Shown: in pieces, positions 51,589-59,908 of the stretch | Layout of the letters: each line of letters starts with the position of its first letter | Position numbering within the stretch: the stretch's first letter is position 1 | DNA from: Bog-756 sp963777665 | GTDB taxonomy: Bacteria; Actinomycetota; Acidimicrobiia; Acidimicrobiales; RAAP-2 | Direction of reading: 5' to 3' | Assembly (NCBI GenBank): GCA_963777665.1 | Contig: CAVZRJ010000006.1 | Span: forward strand, 186,001-250,000 | Length of the DNA: 64,000 bases | The notes under the pieces: generated by a model | The model's input: the letters and a program-made list of their open reading frames with translations, nothing else | What the model was told of the DNA's origin: nothing | The model's database searches: none | Translations under genes and position numbers: made by a program

Positions 51589-51630
51589 TTGCAAGCAGGG
51601 GGTCACGCGTTCGAGTCCCGTCATCTCCAC
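51589..51630 (+). repeat. Right attachment site: partial tRNA-Ala copy
   Basis: 41 of 42 bases match tRNA-Ala positions 45415-45456; the mismatch is G to C in the T-stem. Only the 3' half is present, so this is an att scar, not a tRNA gene. Confidence 0.85.
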
Positions 51631-51756
51631 TCTGTTGTGAGATTTACAACGTTTTCCCCAGTAGACGCGGGTTTTGGACTTCCGTACCTGTGTGCAGACT
51701 TCGGCGCTTGCCGGCGACAGCAAACCCCAAATGATTCCCTACGTCTTGATACTTAC

Positions 51757-53273
51757 GAGTCTCCCGGCATGAATGTGGGTGAACTCATGGATCCGTGGCC
51801 CGGTGTCTTTCGTGTGGGAGGACGTGTTCGATCGGCCCGAGCGTGACCATGATGAGCGCAAGGGCGGCGTTGGCGGAGTGGAAGCCATAAGCCCGATTGA
51901 TGATGAGGCGGACCCGGCGGTTCAGTCCCTCGTGTCGGGCGTTGTTCACTCCAAGCCTCACCGCCGCCAGGATCCCCTCACGGCGTTTCCGAATGGTCTT
52001 GGCCAGGGTGACGAAGGGCTTCATGCCGCTGCGCTGTGCTCTCGAGCAGAACCGGTCGAGGAGGATGGCGACGTCGTCCTCGGCGAGGTCGCCGGCGAAG
52101 ATCGCCCGAAGCGCCTCCTTCAGGGCATAGGCCCGCCAGAGGTCGCCTCCTCGCCGCTTGATCTTGCGCAAGGTGATCGCCTGGTCGTCGGTGAGGTCAC
52201 CGGGGTTCTTCAACAGACACCACCGGGCTCCCTTGAACCGCCGGGCGGCATCTTTGTCGGGAAGCTTGCGGAGGTCCTGCCAGACCGATCGACGGACCTT
52301 CTCCAGTGCCTTGGTCCCGGCCTGGACCACATGGAACGGGTCGAAGCAGATGACCGCCTTGGTGGCATGTCCGGGCTTCCGTGCGGACTTCTCGAAGGAA
52401 GGGCCCATGTCCATCGACATCGCCGTGATCGCCTCGGACCGCTCTTCGCCCAGCTCGGTAAAGAAGCAGTCCAGGGTGGCCGTGTCCTTGCCTTCCTTGC
52501 CCCAGACGAACTTCCCGGTGTCGTTGTTCGAGACAAGGGTGAGGTAGGAGTGGCCCTTTCTCCATGAGACCTCGTCGGCGCCACAGACGAAGAGGTTGTC
52601 GAGGCGCTTCGGATCGAGCCCCGTCGCCATCACCCGCTCGATGATCCGACCGGTGGTGTCCCAGTCGATGCGCACCAGCCGGCAGAGGGCCGTCTTGTCC
52701 ATGGTGGTCGCCAACCACCCCACCAGGTCCTCGAAGTCACGGGTGAACCGGGAACTGCTCCGGGCGAAGGGGACCCCCTCGGTCCGAGCACCATGGGTCG
52801 GACAGTCGATCCGACGGAGGTCAGCTCGAACCTCGAGCCGCCATCGTCCGAAATCGAGGTGTCGCCAGATAGAGGAGACCGGGCGGGTGTCGTAGCGGGC
52901 CCGGGTGGTGAACGGACAGACCGGACAGGTCAGCTTCGAGCTCCGCAGCTTCACCGTCACCACCACCTTGGCCGGCTGAAAGTCCACGTCAGTGACGGTG
53001 ACCCCGGGCAGGTCCATCAGGCGCTTGAATGCAGTGGTGTCACGCACGGGATTGGTCTCCTGGGCTCGATTGGTTTCGCAACCCCGAACCTAGAGACCAC
53101 CCGTGCGTGTCACGCGGATGGCCACGACAGCGACTTTGTTTCCAGCTCCCCGAGACCAACCAGGAAACGAGTACCGATGACCGCCACCACCGGCCGCACC
53201 AACAATCGTTGTCCTACAAGGAGAATTCCCTCCTCATTCGGGTAGAGCTACCCACATTCATGCCGGAAGACCC
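51757..53273 (-). mobile_element. Complete ISL3-family insertion sequence (1517 bp)
   Basis: Terminal inverted repeats of 24 bases (51757-51780 and 53250-53273, two mismatches; the right end starts GGGTCTTCCGGCATGAATGT) and a perfect 8-base target duplication ATACTTAC (51749-51756, 53274-53281). One transposase gene fills it. It lies 126 bases beyond the island right att. Confidence 0.93.
51785..53047 (-). CDS. ISL3-family DDE transposase
   Basis: 420 aa, intact. N-terminal zinc-binding domain (LTCPVCPFTTRARYDTRPVS), HTH (TAL-CRLVRIDWDTTGRIIERV), and the RNase H-like core: Asp in VCGADEVSWRKGHSYLT, Asp in AMSMDMGPSFEKS, Glu in VNNARHEGLNRRVR. Uninterrupted and flanked by matching ends, so the element may be active. 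Confidence 0.94.
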   Translation of the reverse strand: MRDTTAFKRLMDLPGVTVTDVDFQPAKVVVTVKLRSSKLTCPVCPFTTRARYDTRPVSSIWRHLDFGRWRLEVRADLRRIDCPTHGARTEGVPFARSSSRFTRDFEDLVGWLATTMDKTALCRLVRIDWDTTGRIIERVMATGLDPKRLDNLFVCGADEVSWRKGHSYLTLVSNNDTGKFVWGKEGKDTATLDCFFTELGEERSEAITAMSMDMGPSFEKSARKPGHATKAVICFDPFHVVQAGTKALEKVRRSVWQDLRKLPDKDAARRFKGARWCLLKNPGDLTDDQAITLRKIKRRGGDLWRAYALKEALRAIFAGDLAEDDVAILLDRFCSRAQRSGMKPFVTLAKTIRKRREGILAAVRLGVNNARHEGLNRRVRLIINRAYGFHSANAALALIMVTLGPIEHVLPHERHRATDP

Positions 53274-53281
53274 ATACTTAC

Positions 53282-53488
53282 CTGTGTTCCCGCCATGTGG
53301 CTCGGAGACCAGCTCGCCTCGCGCAAGGCGCTCCAGTCCCATTAGGTCTCGCGGACTGGATTCAACGTACCCTCCGCAGGATCAATCAGATGTGCGGATG
53401 ATAGCCACTGATAGAGGATCGTGCCTCAGGCCGGGATGGAGAGGCTCCCGCACGGAAGCAGGTCATGTGACCGTGGGCACCGACTCTG
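53282..53488. other. Short gene-free stretch between ISL3 element and TIR gene
   Basis: About 200 bases downstream of the TIR-WD40 stop. No gene or clear hairpin recognised. Confidence 0.4.
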
Positions 53489-56305
53489 TCAGCCGGCCTG
53501 GGATGCCACCTCGGCCCGCTCGAGCGGGGTCAGGGGTGACACGACCGACGAACGGGACGACTTCAACATGGCCGCGGGATCTTGACAGTCGGGGCACAAT
53601 GGCCAAAGGCGGACCTGGTTGTCATTGTTGGATTCGACCACAAGCGTGCCGTCGGGACTGGCCGAGGGGGATTGGGGGATGGACACATCGTGGTCGACTT
53701 GCAACAACTGGCCGGTGACAGCGTCCCATACCCGGATGGTGTTGTCGGTGCTGGTGGAGATGATGTACTGACCTCGGGGGCTGTACGCAATGCCGTCGAC
53801 TCCGCGTGTGTGACCCACCAGTTCCAGGACGGGCTTGTTCGTGCCGACGTTCAATACGGTCACACTGTCGTCCCAAGAAGCGAGGGCGAGGAGGTTCCCG
53901 GCCGGATTGAACGCGGCGGCCGAAAGCTGTCCGGTCTGGTTGTAGGTCTCGGAAGGCCGGGCTGTGGCAATGCGCCCAACCTTGACCTGGCCGCAGAACG
54001 AGTACACGGCCACGAGTCGATCGTCAGGGCTCACAGCTGGCGGGTTCCCAGAGCCTTGGCACGGCTCTGACCATCCCGTCCCAACGATGGTGCGTCCGCT
54101 CGACAACGTGGTGATGTGGAGGCGCCCCTGGGCGTCGATCACCGCAAGCAGACGATCGTCTGCGCTGAGGCTGACCCGCGCCACCGTGGTTGCCGGCGAG
54201 GTGAAGACCACCTTCCCCGTGGCGGTGTCCTCCACCGTGACCGTCGAGGTCTGGGCCGTATCGCTCCAGGTGGCCGCCAGTTTTCCGTCCGAACTGAGTA
54301 CTGCCCCCGTGCCTGCCGAGTCGGTGTTGAGGACGGTCGGATCCGGGACGGGGCGGCCGGCGGGGAGCTGCCACGCCTGCAGGACGATGTCGTTGTTCGA
54401 CCGGGCGAGCGCCACCACCTTGTGCGGCTGCCATCCGATTTCGTTGCCACACCCACACAACTGTGCATTGAACGTGGACCGCCACGGCCCACCGGCGCGG
54501 TAGATCCGCGCCGTACCGTCGTTGGCGGCGGTGACCACGTCCGAGCCACTGGGGCTGAAGGAAAGCGCGTTCAGATCCGCCGTCTGGCCCTCCAGGGTGA
54601 CCAACTCCTGGTCGGGGATCAGGGACCAGATGCCGCCCGTACCGTCGAAGTTCCCGACCGCGACCCTCTGACCGTCGGGACTGATGGAGACGTCGCCGAC
54701 AGCCGTGCCCGTCACCGTTGTCAACACCTGGAACATGGTCCACGTCTCGGTGTTCCAGAGGTCGATGTAGGCAGAGACGTCGCCGGGCCCGCTCACATTG
54801 GCGCCCACCGCCAGGATGATCCCATGGAGAGCGATCGGGTCCGGTTGGGTGCCAGCAAGGGTCTGGTTCGGAGGCGACAGCGTCTTCACGACCTGGCCGC
54901 TGGCCACGTCGACGACCTCGGTGGGGCCGTCGGTACCCACCACCAGCGTCTTCCCGTCCGACGTGAAGGCCACGGTGGCGTCGTTGTGCGGTTCAAACAG
55001 CGAGAAGAGGACCTTGCGCGATTTCACGTCCCACACGGTGGTGCCGAAGAAGGACGTGGCCGCGAGCTTCGAACCGTCGGGACTGAAGGCGAGGGCATTG
55101 GCGGCGTTGGGGGCCACCGCGCTGGCAGGTGCGGCAGTGGCACTAGCGCCCGGTGCCACGGGAGGTCCGCTATTGGCTCCCGGTGTGGGTCGCGGTCCTG
55201 CTCCTCCGGTCAATTGGGTTTGCAGCGCGCCGGAGGACGCATCGAGAAGGACGACACCCGTGTTCGTACCCACTGCCAGCACACGCCCGGTGGGGTCATA
55301 GACGACGGCGCCGACCTGTCCGGAAAGGCGCCGTCGATATACGACGTGCCCCGAAGCGGCATCGAGCACGACCACGTCGTCGGTGCACCCGCTCTCTGCC
55401 AGGCGGGTACCGGACGGGCTGTAGGAGATCGACGGTCCGCTGTTGGGTGGACAGTCCCCGACCGACAGCGTGGGCAACGCCACCTTCACGGGCGACGCGT
55501 CGATGGCTTGGCGCAAGGCGGCGACGGCCTGGGGAAGGGGCCGCTGCTCCACCGCCAGCCGGGCCAGCAGGACCGACACTTCGGGGTCGGCGGACAGCTC
55601 GCTCACGCTCTCGGCGGCCAGAGCCTGGGACCGAGCGGTGGTGCTGGTCGAAACGGCCTGGTTGCGCGATACGAGGGCCAGGACGCCCAGTGCAACGGCA
55701 AACACGACGAGGATGGCGAGGGTGCTCACACCGGCACGGGCGAGTCGACGCGTTCGTCGGTGTTGACGGATGTCCTCGCCTTCGAGCTCGTCCTTGGCCA
55801 CCCCGTGCATGGGCGCGGCCAGGTCCGCCACTGCAGAGCGGAACCTGGTGTTGCGCAGGTCGAGATCGGTCTCGGTTCGAGCCCAGCGCAGGTCCAGATG
55901 GCGGGGCTCATCAGCCAGCGCTCCCCGCAGCGCCTCGGGAACAGCAGAGGACCCGGCGGTGAAGTCACCGAGGGTCGGGTCCCAGTCCCAGGTTCCGTCG
56001 GTGACCACAGGCAGGATGTGGTCGACCGCCTTGGTGTTCAGCCAGTGGCTGATCTCCTTGTTCACCCACTCCGACCGGGCCGCCTCCGGCGAGGCGAAAA
56101 GGACGAACCACTGGCTCTCATCGAGTGCCTTCTCGATGGCCGACCAAAGGTGTGGGTTCGTCGACAATCCCGTCTCGTCCCGGAAGATCCGCAGGGCCCG
56201 GCGACTGTTCCAGGGCTTGGCCAAGAGCTGCAGGCCTCCCTGCAGGGCGGGCGCCAAGCGGCCATCGGCCGCGTGGCTGTAGGAGATGAAGCCGTCGTAC
56301 ACCAT
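53489..56305 (-). CDS. TIR domain - transmembrane - WD40 repeat protein
   Basis: 938 aa. Residues 1-130 are a TIR domain: YDGFISYSHAADGRLAP, LRIFRDETGLSTNPHLWSAI, and WFVLFASPEAARSEWVNKEI with the S-x-W-x3-E motif (Trp80, Glu84) that holds the catalytic Glu of NAD-cleaving TIRs. A basic linker (QHRRTRRLARAG) precedes one membrane helix (about 191-212). A helical stretch with DPEVSVLLARLAVEQRP follows, then roughly 600 residues of WD40-like beta-propeller repeats (for example IRVWDAVTGQLLQV, VRLWPLCPDC, LWNTETWTMF). The layout suggests a membrane-tethered sensor with a TIR effector on the cytoplasmic side. Function (defence, stress or signalling) unknown. It is flanked by IS elements. Confidence 0.9.
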   Translation of the reverse strand: MVYDGFISYSHAADGRLAPALQGGLQLLAKPWNSRRALRIFRDETGLSTNPHLWSAIEKALDESQWFVLFASPEAARSEWVNKEISHWLNTKAVDHILPVVTDGTWDWDPTLGDFTAGSSAVPEALRGALADEPRHLDLRWARTETDLDLRNTRFRSAVADLAAPMHGVAKDELEGEDIRQHRRTRRLARAGVSTLAILVVFAVALGVLALVSRNQAVSTSTTARSQALAAESVSELSADPEVSVLLARLAVEQRPLPQAVAALRQAIDASPVKVALPTLSVGDCPPNSGPSISYSPSGTRLAESGCTDDVVVLDAASGHVVYRRRLSGQVGAVVYDPTGRVLAVGTNTGVVLLDASSGALQTQLTGGAGPRPTPGANSGPPVAPGASATAAPASAVAPNAANALAFSPDGSKLAATSFFGTTVWDVKSRKVLFSLFEPHNDATVAFTSDGKTLVVGTDGPTEVVDVASGQVVKTLSPPNQTLAGTQPDPIALHGIILAVGANVSGPGDVSAYIDLWNTETWTMFQVLTTVTGTAVGDVSISPDGQRVAVGNFDGTGGIWSLIPDQELVTLEGQTADLNALSFSPSGSDVVTAANDGTARIYRAGGPWRSTFNAQLCGCGNEIGWQPHKVVALARSNNDIVLQAWQLPAGRPVPDPTVLNTDSAGTGAVLSSDGKLAATWSDTAQTSTVTVEDTATGKVVFTSPATTVARVSLSADDRLLAVIDAQGRLHITTLSSGRTIVGTGWSEPCQGSGNPPAVSPDDRLVAVYSFCGQVKVGRIATARPSETYNQTGQLSAAAFNPAGNLLALASWDDSVTVLNVGTNKPVLELVGHTRGVDGIAYSPRGQYIISTSTDNTIRVWDAVTGQLLQVDHDVSIPQSPSASPDGTLVVESNNDNQVRLWPLCPDCQDPAAMLKSSRSSVVSPLTPLERAEVASQAG

Positions 56306-56541
56306 CCACCGCTCCCTGGTCGTGGGAGAAGGATTTTTGCAGGTCCAGACGACTCTCGCTCAGGTTTTCGTCGTATCCGTGCTCGCGGTCCTCCGGGGGG
56401 ACCGACGCTTCAGTTGCGCTGGAGGCCGCCCGATGACCGGTATCACCGGATCCGAGCTCGGCCAAGCAATGAGGAGACCGCTCCGGTGGTGCTCGGGTTC
56501 GCCGTGGCGGGTCGTGGTGTCCCCAAGGCCGGTCGCTGGCC
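56306..56541. other. Upstream region of the TIR gene
   Basis: Likely contains the TIR gene promoter on the minus strand; no clear -10/-35 pair recognised. No gene seen. Confidence 0.3.
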
Positions 56542-56751
56542 GTTAGCAGTTAGCAGTTGGCAGTTGGCAGTTGGAGTGGCAGTGCAGTTGCTGGCAGTTG
56601 GCAGTTGGCAGTTGGCAGTTGGCAGTTGGCAGTTGGCAGTTGGCAGTTGGCAGTTGGCAGTTGGCAGTTGGCAGTTGGCAGTTGGCAGTTGGCAGTTGGC
56701 AGTTGGCAGTTGGCAGTTGGCAGTTGGCAGTTGGCAGTTGGCAGTTGGCAA
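56542..56751. repeat. Heptamer tandem repeat (TTGGCAG)n
   Basis: A leading degenerate part (56542-56590, with TTAGCAG variants and an interruption) is followed by about 23 near-perfect copies of the 7-base unit TTGGCAG (56591-56751). Because 7 is not divisible by 3, every frame stays open and encodes a 7-residue repeat (QLPTANC or QLAVGSW); these are not genes. Confidence 0.95.
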
Positions 56752-57147
56752 GCAAAGATAGGTCGATAACTCCCCCTGAGCCGGCAGCGATTGGGGGCAC
56801 TATCGCAAGTGAGTGCCGATCGTAGGCCGGTCGGATGGCGAAGGGTGCTCAGTGGCGAACGAAGAGTAGCCGAGTCTCGGTGGACAGTCACCGCTCTCGT
56901 CGGTGTAGGTAGCCATACTCGCAATGCTGGCAGGGCGGACCTCGAAAAGGCCGACGGGCGGTCATCGGGGGGCGGTCCTTTGAAACCAACTGGTTCTCAC
57001 GGGTGTTTCATCGCATGTTGTGGTCCGCAGGCAGTGAGGGCTTGTCTGGTCAACCGCTCGTGATAACGTGCGCCTCCCGTAGCGGCGTTGCGTGTACCCT
57101 GCATCCGAGAACTCGGCAACCTATAACGGAAATTCTGGGCGGTGGCG
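56752..57147. other. Gene-free stretch upstream of the second VKOR gene
   Basis: No gene. Just before the VKOR start are a small stem CCGAG-AA-CTCGG (57105-57116 region) and a TATAAC element that could be the promoter -10. Confidence 0.35.
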
Positions 57148-57621
57148 ATGACCGAAACAACGGATCAGCGGTGGCAACAAATTACTGGCTTGCTCCTCAG
57201 CATCGTCGGTCTGGCCGGATCTATCTACCTCACCGTCAGCCACTTCGACACCCACATCAGCCTTGTTTGTCCCGATCTCGGCCCCTGCAACAAGATTCTC
57301 ACCAGCAACACATCACACTTCTTAGGCATTCCCGTGCCCGTACTGGGCCTTTTGTACTTCGTGCCGATGACGATCCTCTGTCTGCCTGCACTTTGGCGCT
57401 CCAAAGACAGGCGTGTTCACTTGGCCCGACTCATCCTCTCGATCCTCGGCGTCGGCATGATCATCTATCTATTCGTCGAGGAGTTGTTCATCATTCAAGC
57501 GCTGTGCGTCTGGTGTTCAGTCATCCATCTGGTGGGATTCCTACTATTTGTCCTCATTGTTACATCAACACCAGCACTACTGGCACGCAACTCCGACCCC
57601 GTCGACTCCGAGATGCGATAG
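57148..57621 (+). CDS. VKOR family protein, second copy
   Basis: 157 aa. Same layout as the 17.5-kb copy: TGLLLSIVGLAGSIYLTVSH, loop cysteines in LVCPDLGPCNKIL, FLGIPVPVLGLLYFVPMTIL, and the CxxC in LCVWCSVIHLVG. Codon use is less GC-biased than the first copy and no DUF929 partner is adjacent, which suggests horizontal acquisition. ATG 57148 follows a GGGCGGTGG; a GTG two codons earlier is possible. Confidence 0.9.
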   Translation: MTETTDQRWQQITGLLLSIVGLAGSIYLTVSHFDTHISLVCPDLGPCNKILTSNTSHFLGIPVPVLGLLYFVPMTILCLPALWRSKDRRVHLARLILSILGVGMIIYLFVEELFIIQALCVWCSVIHLVGFLLFVLIVTSTPALLARNSDPVDSEMR

Positions 57622-57877
57622 ACCAAGTAGGGTTCGGGTAGATACTTCGGCAGCGGCAACCTCAACGGCGATCGTAGAGCTCATCCACACGCCCTGATGG
57701 CGAACCCCGGGACGGCCGATTCGTCTGCAGTGACCGGGACTCGGCATGACCCTGAGCGAATCGACACGAATGGAAGGGTCCGTGGGTTTGCCATCATCTT
57801 GCAAAACAGACAGTCGTGCCACAAGCGGTGTTGGCGGCCAGCCGGTGCCAATGTTCAGCCTGTCGTGAGCGTGCCTC
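57622..57877. other. Gene-free stretch between VKOR and IS1634-like element
   Basis: About 250 bases, no gene or repeat recognised before the IS target duplication. Confidence 0.4.
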
Positions 57878-57882
57878 CAGGC

Positions 57883-59878
57883 CGGACTTACTGAGTTCGT
57901 AGGCATTTTCGGGGGTCCGGCATGACATCGTCCCTGGTCAGAGTGTTTCGGGGGCTCGGAAAGTCTGAAAAGCGTAGGCACACGATTAGTTGACTGACCT
58001 GCGGGGTTCAGTCACAATGTAGGTGTGTACCTGAGAGAGTCCAGTCGACGGAACAAGGACGGCTCCAAGGTCACCCATCTCCAGCTCGCCCACAACGAGC
58101 GGCACCCGGAGACGGGCGTCCCGGTGGCCAAGGTCATCCACAACTTCGGTCGGAAGGACAAGGTCGACAAGGAGGCGCTGGCGCGGCTCGTCTCGTCGAT
58201 CAGCCGGATCCTCGATCTGCCGGCAACGGGCTCGCTTGTTGGATCCGACATCGAGATCGTCGACTCCCGTCGACTCGGTGGTGCCTTCGTGCTCGACCAG
58301 ATGTGGGAACGATTAGGCATCGCTGACGCCCTGCGGTCGTCGGCCAGCGGTCGGCGCATCGATGCCGATGCAGTGGAGCGCATCTGCTTCGCGCTCGTCG
58401 CCCAGCGGTGTCTGGATCCGGCTTCGAAGTTGGCGGCGGTCAAGTGGGCGAAGGAACGCGTCGCCCTCGTTGACTGTCCGGACTTCGACGATCAGGCGGC
58501 CTATGCAGCGATGGACTTCCTCCTTGCCGCGTTGCCTGAGATCGCCGAGCGCATCTTCTCCACCACCGCCAACCTGTTGAACCTGTCCTGCGACATCATC
58601 TTCGTCGACACCTCCTCCACCTACTTCGAACGGGACGTGGCCGACAGCGAGGCCGATCTCGATCTGGCCAAGGGTGCGGAGGAGAAGGCGACGACCGGTG
58701 GTGTCGGTCCCGACGACCCGGGACCCGATGAACAAGCGGTCCGTCGGTTCAACAAGCACTCGAAGGACCACCGACCCGACCTGCCCCAGGTGGTCCTCGG
58801 CATGGCCGTCACGGCCGAAGGGGTGCCGGTGCGGTGCTGGACGTTCCCGGGCAACACCTCGGACCAGGTGATCATCCGCACCATCAAGGACGACCTGGCC
58901 GGATGGATGCTCAACCGGGTGGTGTGGGTGGCCGACCGGGGCTTCAACTCGGTGGCCAATAGGGCCTACCTGCAGCGGGGCGGGGGGCACTACGTGGTGG
59001 CCGAGAAGTTGCGCAACGCCAGCGGCGAAGCGAAGGAGGCACTCTCTCGTCCGGGCCGCTTTCACACCGCCGCTGGCAACCTCCAGGTAAAAGAGGTCCG
59101 GGTCGGCGAGGGTGCGCGGTCTCAGCGCTTCGTCGTGTGTTTCAACCCCGAGACAGAAGAGCGGGACCAACAGGTCCGGGCCAACCTGGTCGCCTATCTG
59201 GAGACCCAGATCGAGGGCACCGACGAGTGGACGAAATCGAAACGTGACGAACTGGCCGGACGGTTGCGCACCACGCCCGCGCTCTGGCGTCTGGTCCGTC
59301 GGCTCAATGATGGACGGTTCCGCATTGACAAGGCGGCCATCGCCAACGAGGCCAAGCTCGATGGCAAGTGGTTGTTGCGCACCAGTGACGACAGCCTCAC
59401 CCCCACTGATCTCGCCCTCGCCTACAAGCAGCTGCTCGAAGTCGAGCGCGGCTGGCGGGACATGAAGGGATCACTCGGACTGCGTCCGGTCTTCCACCAC
59501 CGAGAGGATCGGATCCGCAGCCACATCCAGCTCTGCTGGCTCGGGCTGCTGCTCATGCGTGTCATCGAGAACGGCACCGGTGACACGTGGCGCAACGTCC
59601 GCCACGAGCTCGATCGCATGCATCTCGTCACCATGGAGTCCGCCGAGGGACGGGTGGCCCAACGATCGGCCACCACCACCGGTCAGGCCGAGATCCTCTC
59701 CGCCCTCGGCATCCCCGAACCCGGTCGCTTCCTCGACTTCGAGCTTCCGACGCCCTCCGCGTAGTCCCAGGTCACGGGCTCGCGTAGTAACACGCCTCCG
59801 AAGCCCCTTCGCGGCAGTTCCCCCTGGTCAACCGCTACTTCCGGGGTGGTCGTGTGCCTGCCATCTCAGTAAGTCCGG
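57883..59878 (+). mobile_element. Complete IS1634-like insertion sequence (1996 bp)
   Basis: Inverted ends CCGGACTTACTGAG (57883-57896 and complement 59865-59878), with similarity extending to about 24 bases, and a 5-base target duplication CCAGG (57878-57882, 59879-59883). The right end lies 30 bases from the start of the cNMP-binding gene. Confidence 0.9.
58025..59764 (+). CDS. IS1634/IS1380-like family DDE transposase
   Basis: 579 aa, GTG start, intact. MYLRESSRRNKDGSKVTHLQ and VAKVIHNFGRKDKVDKEALA are the family N-terminus; catalytic region IIFVDTSSTYFERDVADSE (Asp), VVWVADRGFNSVANRAYLQ (Asp), and the C-terminal VERGWRDMKGSLGLRPVFHH (Glu/Arg region). Fills the element. Likely functional. 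Confidence 0.92.
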   Translation: MYLRESSRRNKDGSKVTHLQLAHNERHPETGVPVAKVIHNFGRKDKVDKEALARLVSSISRILDLPATGSLVGSDIEIVDSRRLGGAFVLDQMWERLGIADALRSSASGRRIDADAVERICFALVAQRCLDPASKLAAVKWAKERVALVDCPDFDDQAAYAAMDFLLAALPEIAERIFSTTANLLNLSCDIIFVDTSSTYFERDVADSEADLDLAKGAEEKATTGGVGPDDPGPDEQAVRRFNKHSKDHRPDLPQVVLGMAVTAEGVPVRCWTFPGNTSDQVIIRTIKDDLAGWMLNRVVWVADRGFNSVANRAYLQRGGGHYVVAEKLRNASGEAKEALSRPGRFHTAAGNLQVKEVRVGEGARSQRFVVCFNPETEERDQQVRANLVAYLETQIEGTDEWTKSKRDELAGRLRTTPALWRLVRRLNDGRFRIDKAAIANEAKLDGKWLLRTSDDSLTPTDLALAYKQLLEVERGWRDMKGSLGLRPVFHHREDRIRSHIQLCWLGLLLMRVIENGTGDTWRNVRHELDRMHLVTMESAEGRVAQRSATTTGQAEILSALGIPEPGRFLDFELPTPSA

Positions 59879-59908
59879 CCAGGCGGCCCGCGAGAATATC
59901 ATCTGCAT

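Larger units (their letters stand above)
45415..51630. mobile_element. 6.2-kb genomic island integrated at tRNA-Ala
   Basis: Bounded by 42-base direct repeats (45415-45456 inside the tRNA gene and 51589-51630), identical except one base. Between them lie gene remnants, two PIN toxin-antitoxin pairs, a thioesterase and a hydrolase-cyclase, with lower GC than the core. No integrase or conjugation gene is visible, so it is either a decayed element or was mobilised in trans. Confidence 0.8.

Noticed and set aside
51589..51630. A second tRNA-Ala gene
   Set aside because: Only the 3' half is present; acceptor 5' strand and D-arm are missing, so it is an attachment-site scar.
56542..56751. CRISPR array
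   Set aside because: Units are 7 bases with no spacers, and no cas genes are present.
54116..56761. 881-codon plus-strand frame opposite the TIR-WD40 gene
   Set aside because: Antisense shadow extending into the heptamer repeat; no recognisable domain.
56543..56924. Proteins made of QLPTANC or QLAVGSW repeats on both strands
   Set aside because: They are translations of a 7-base tandem repeat, open in all frames without selection.
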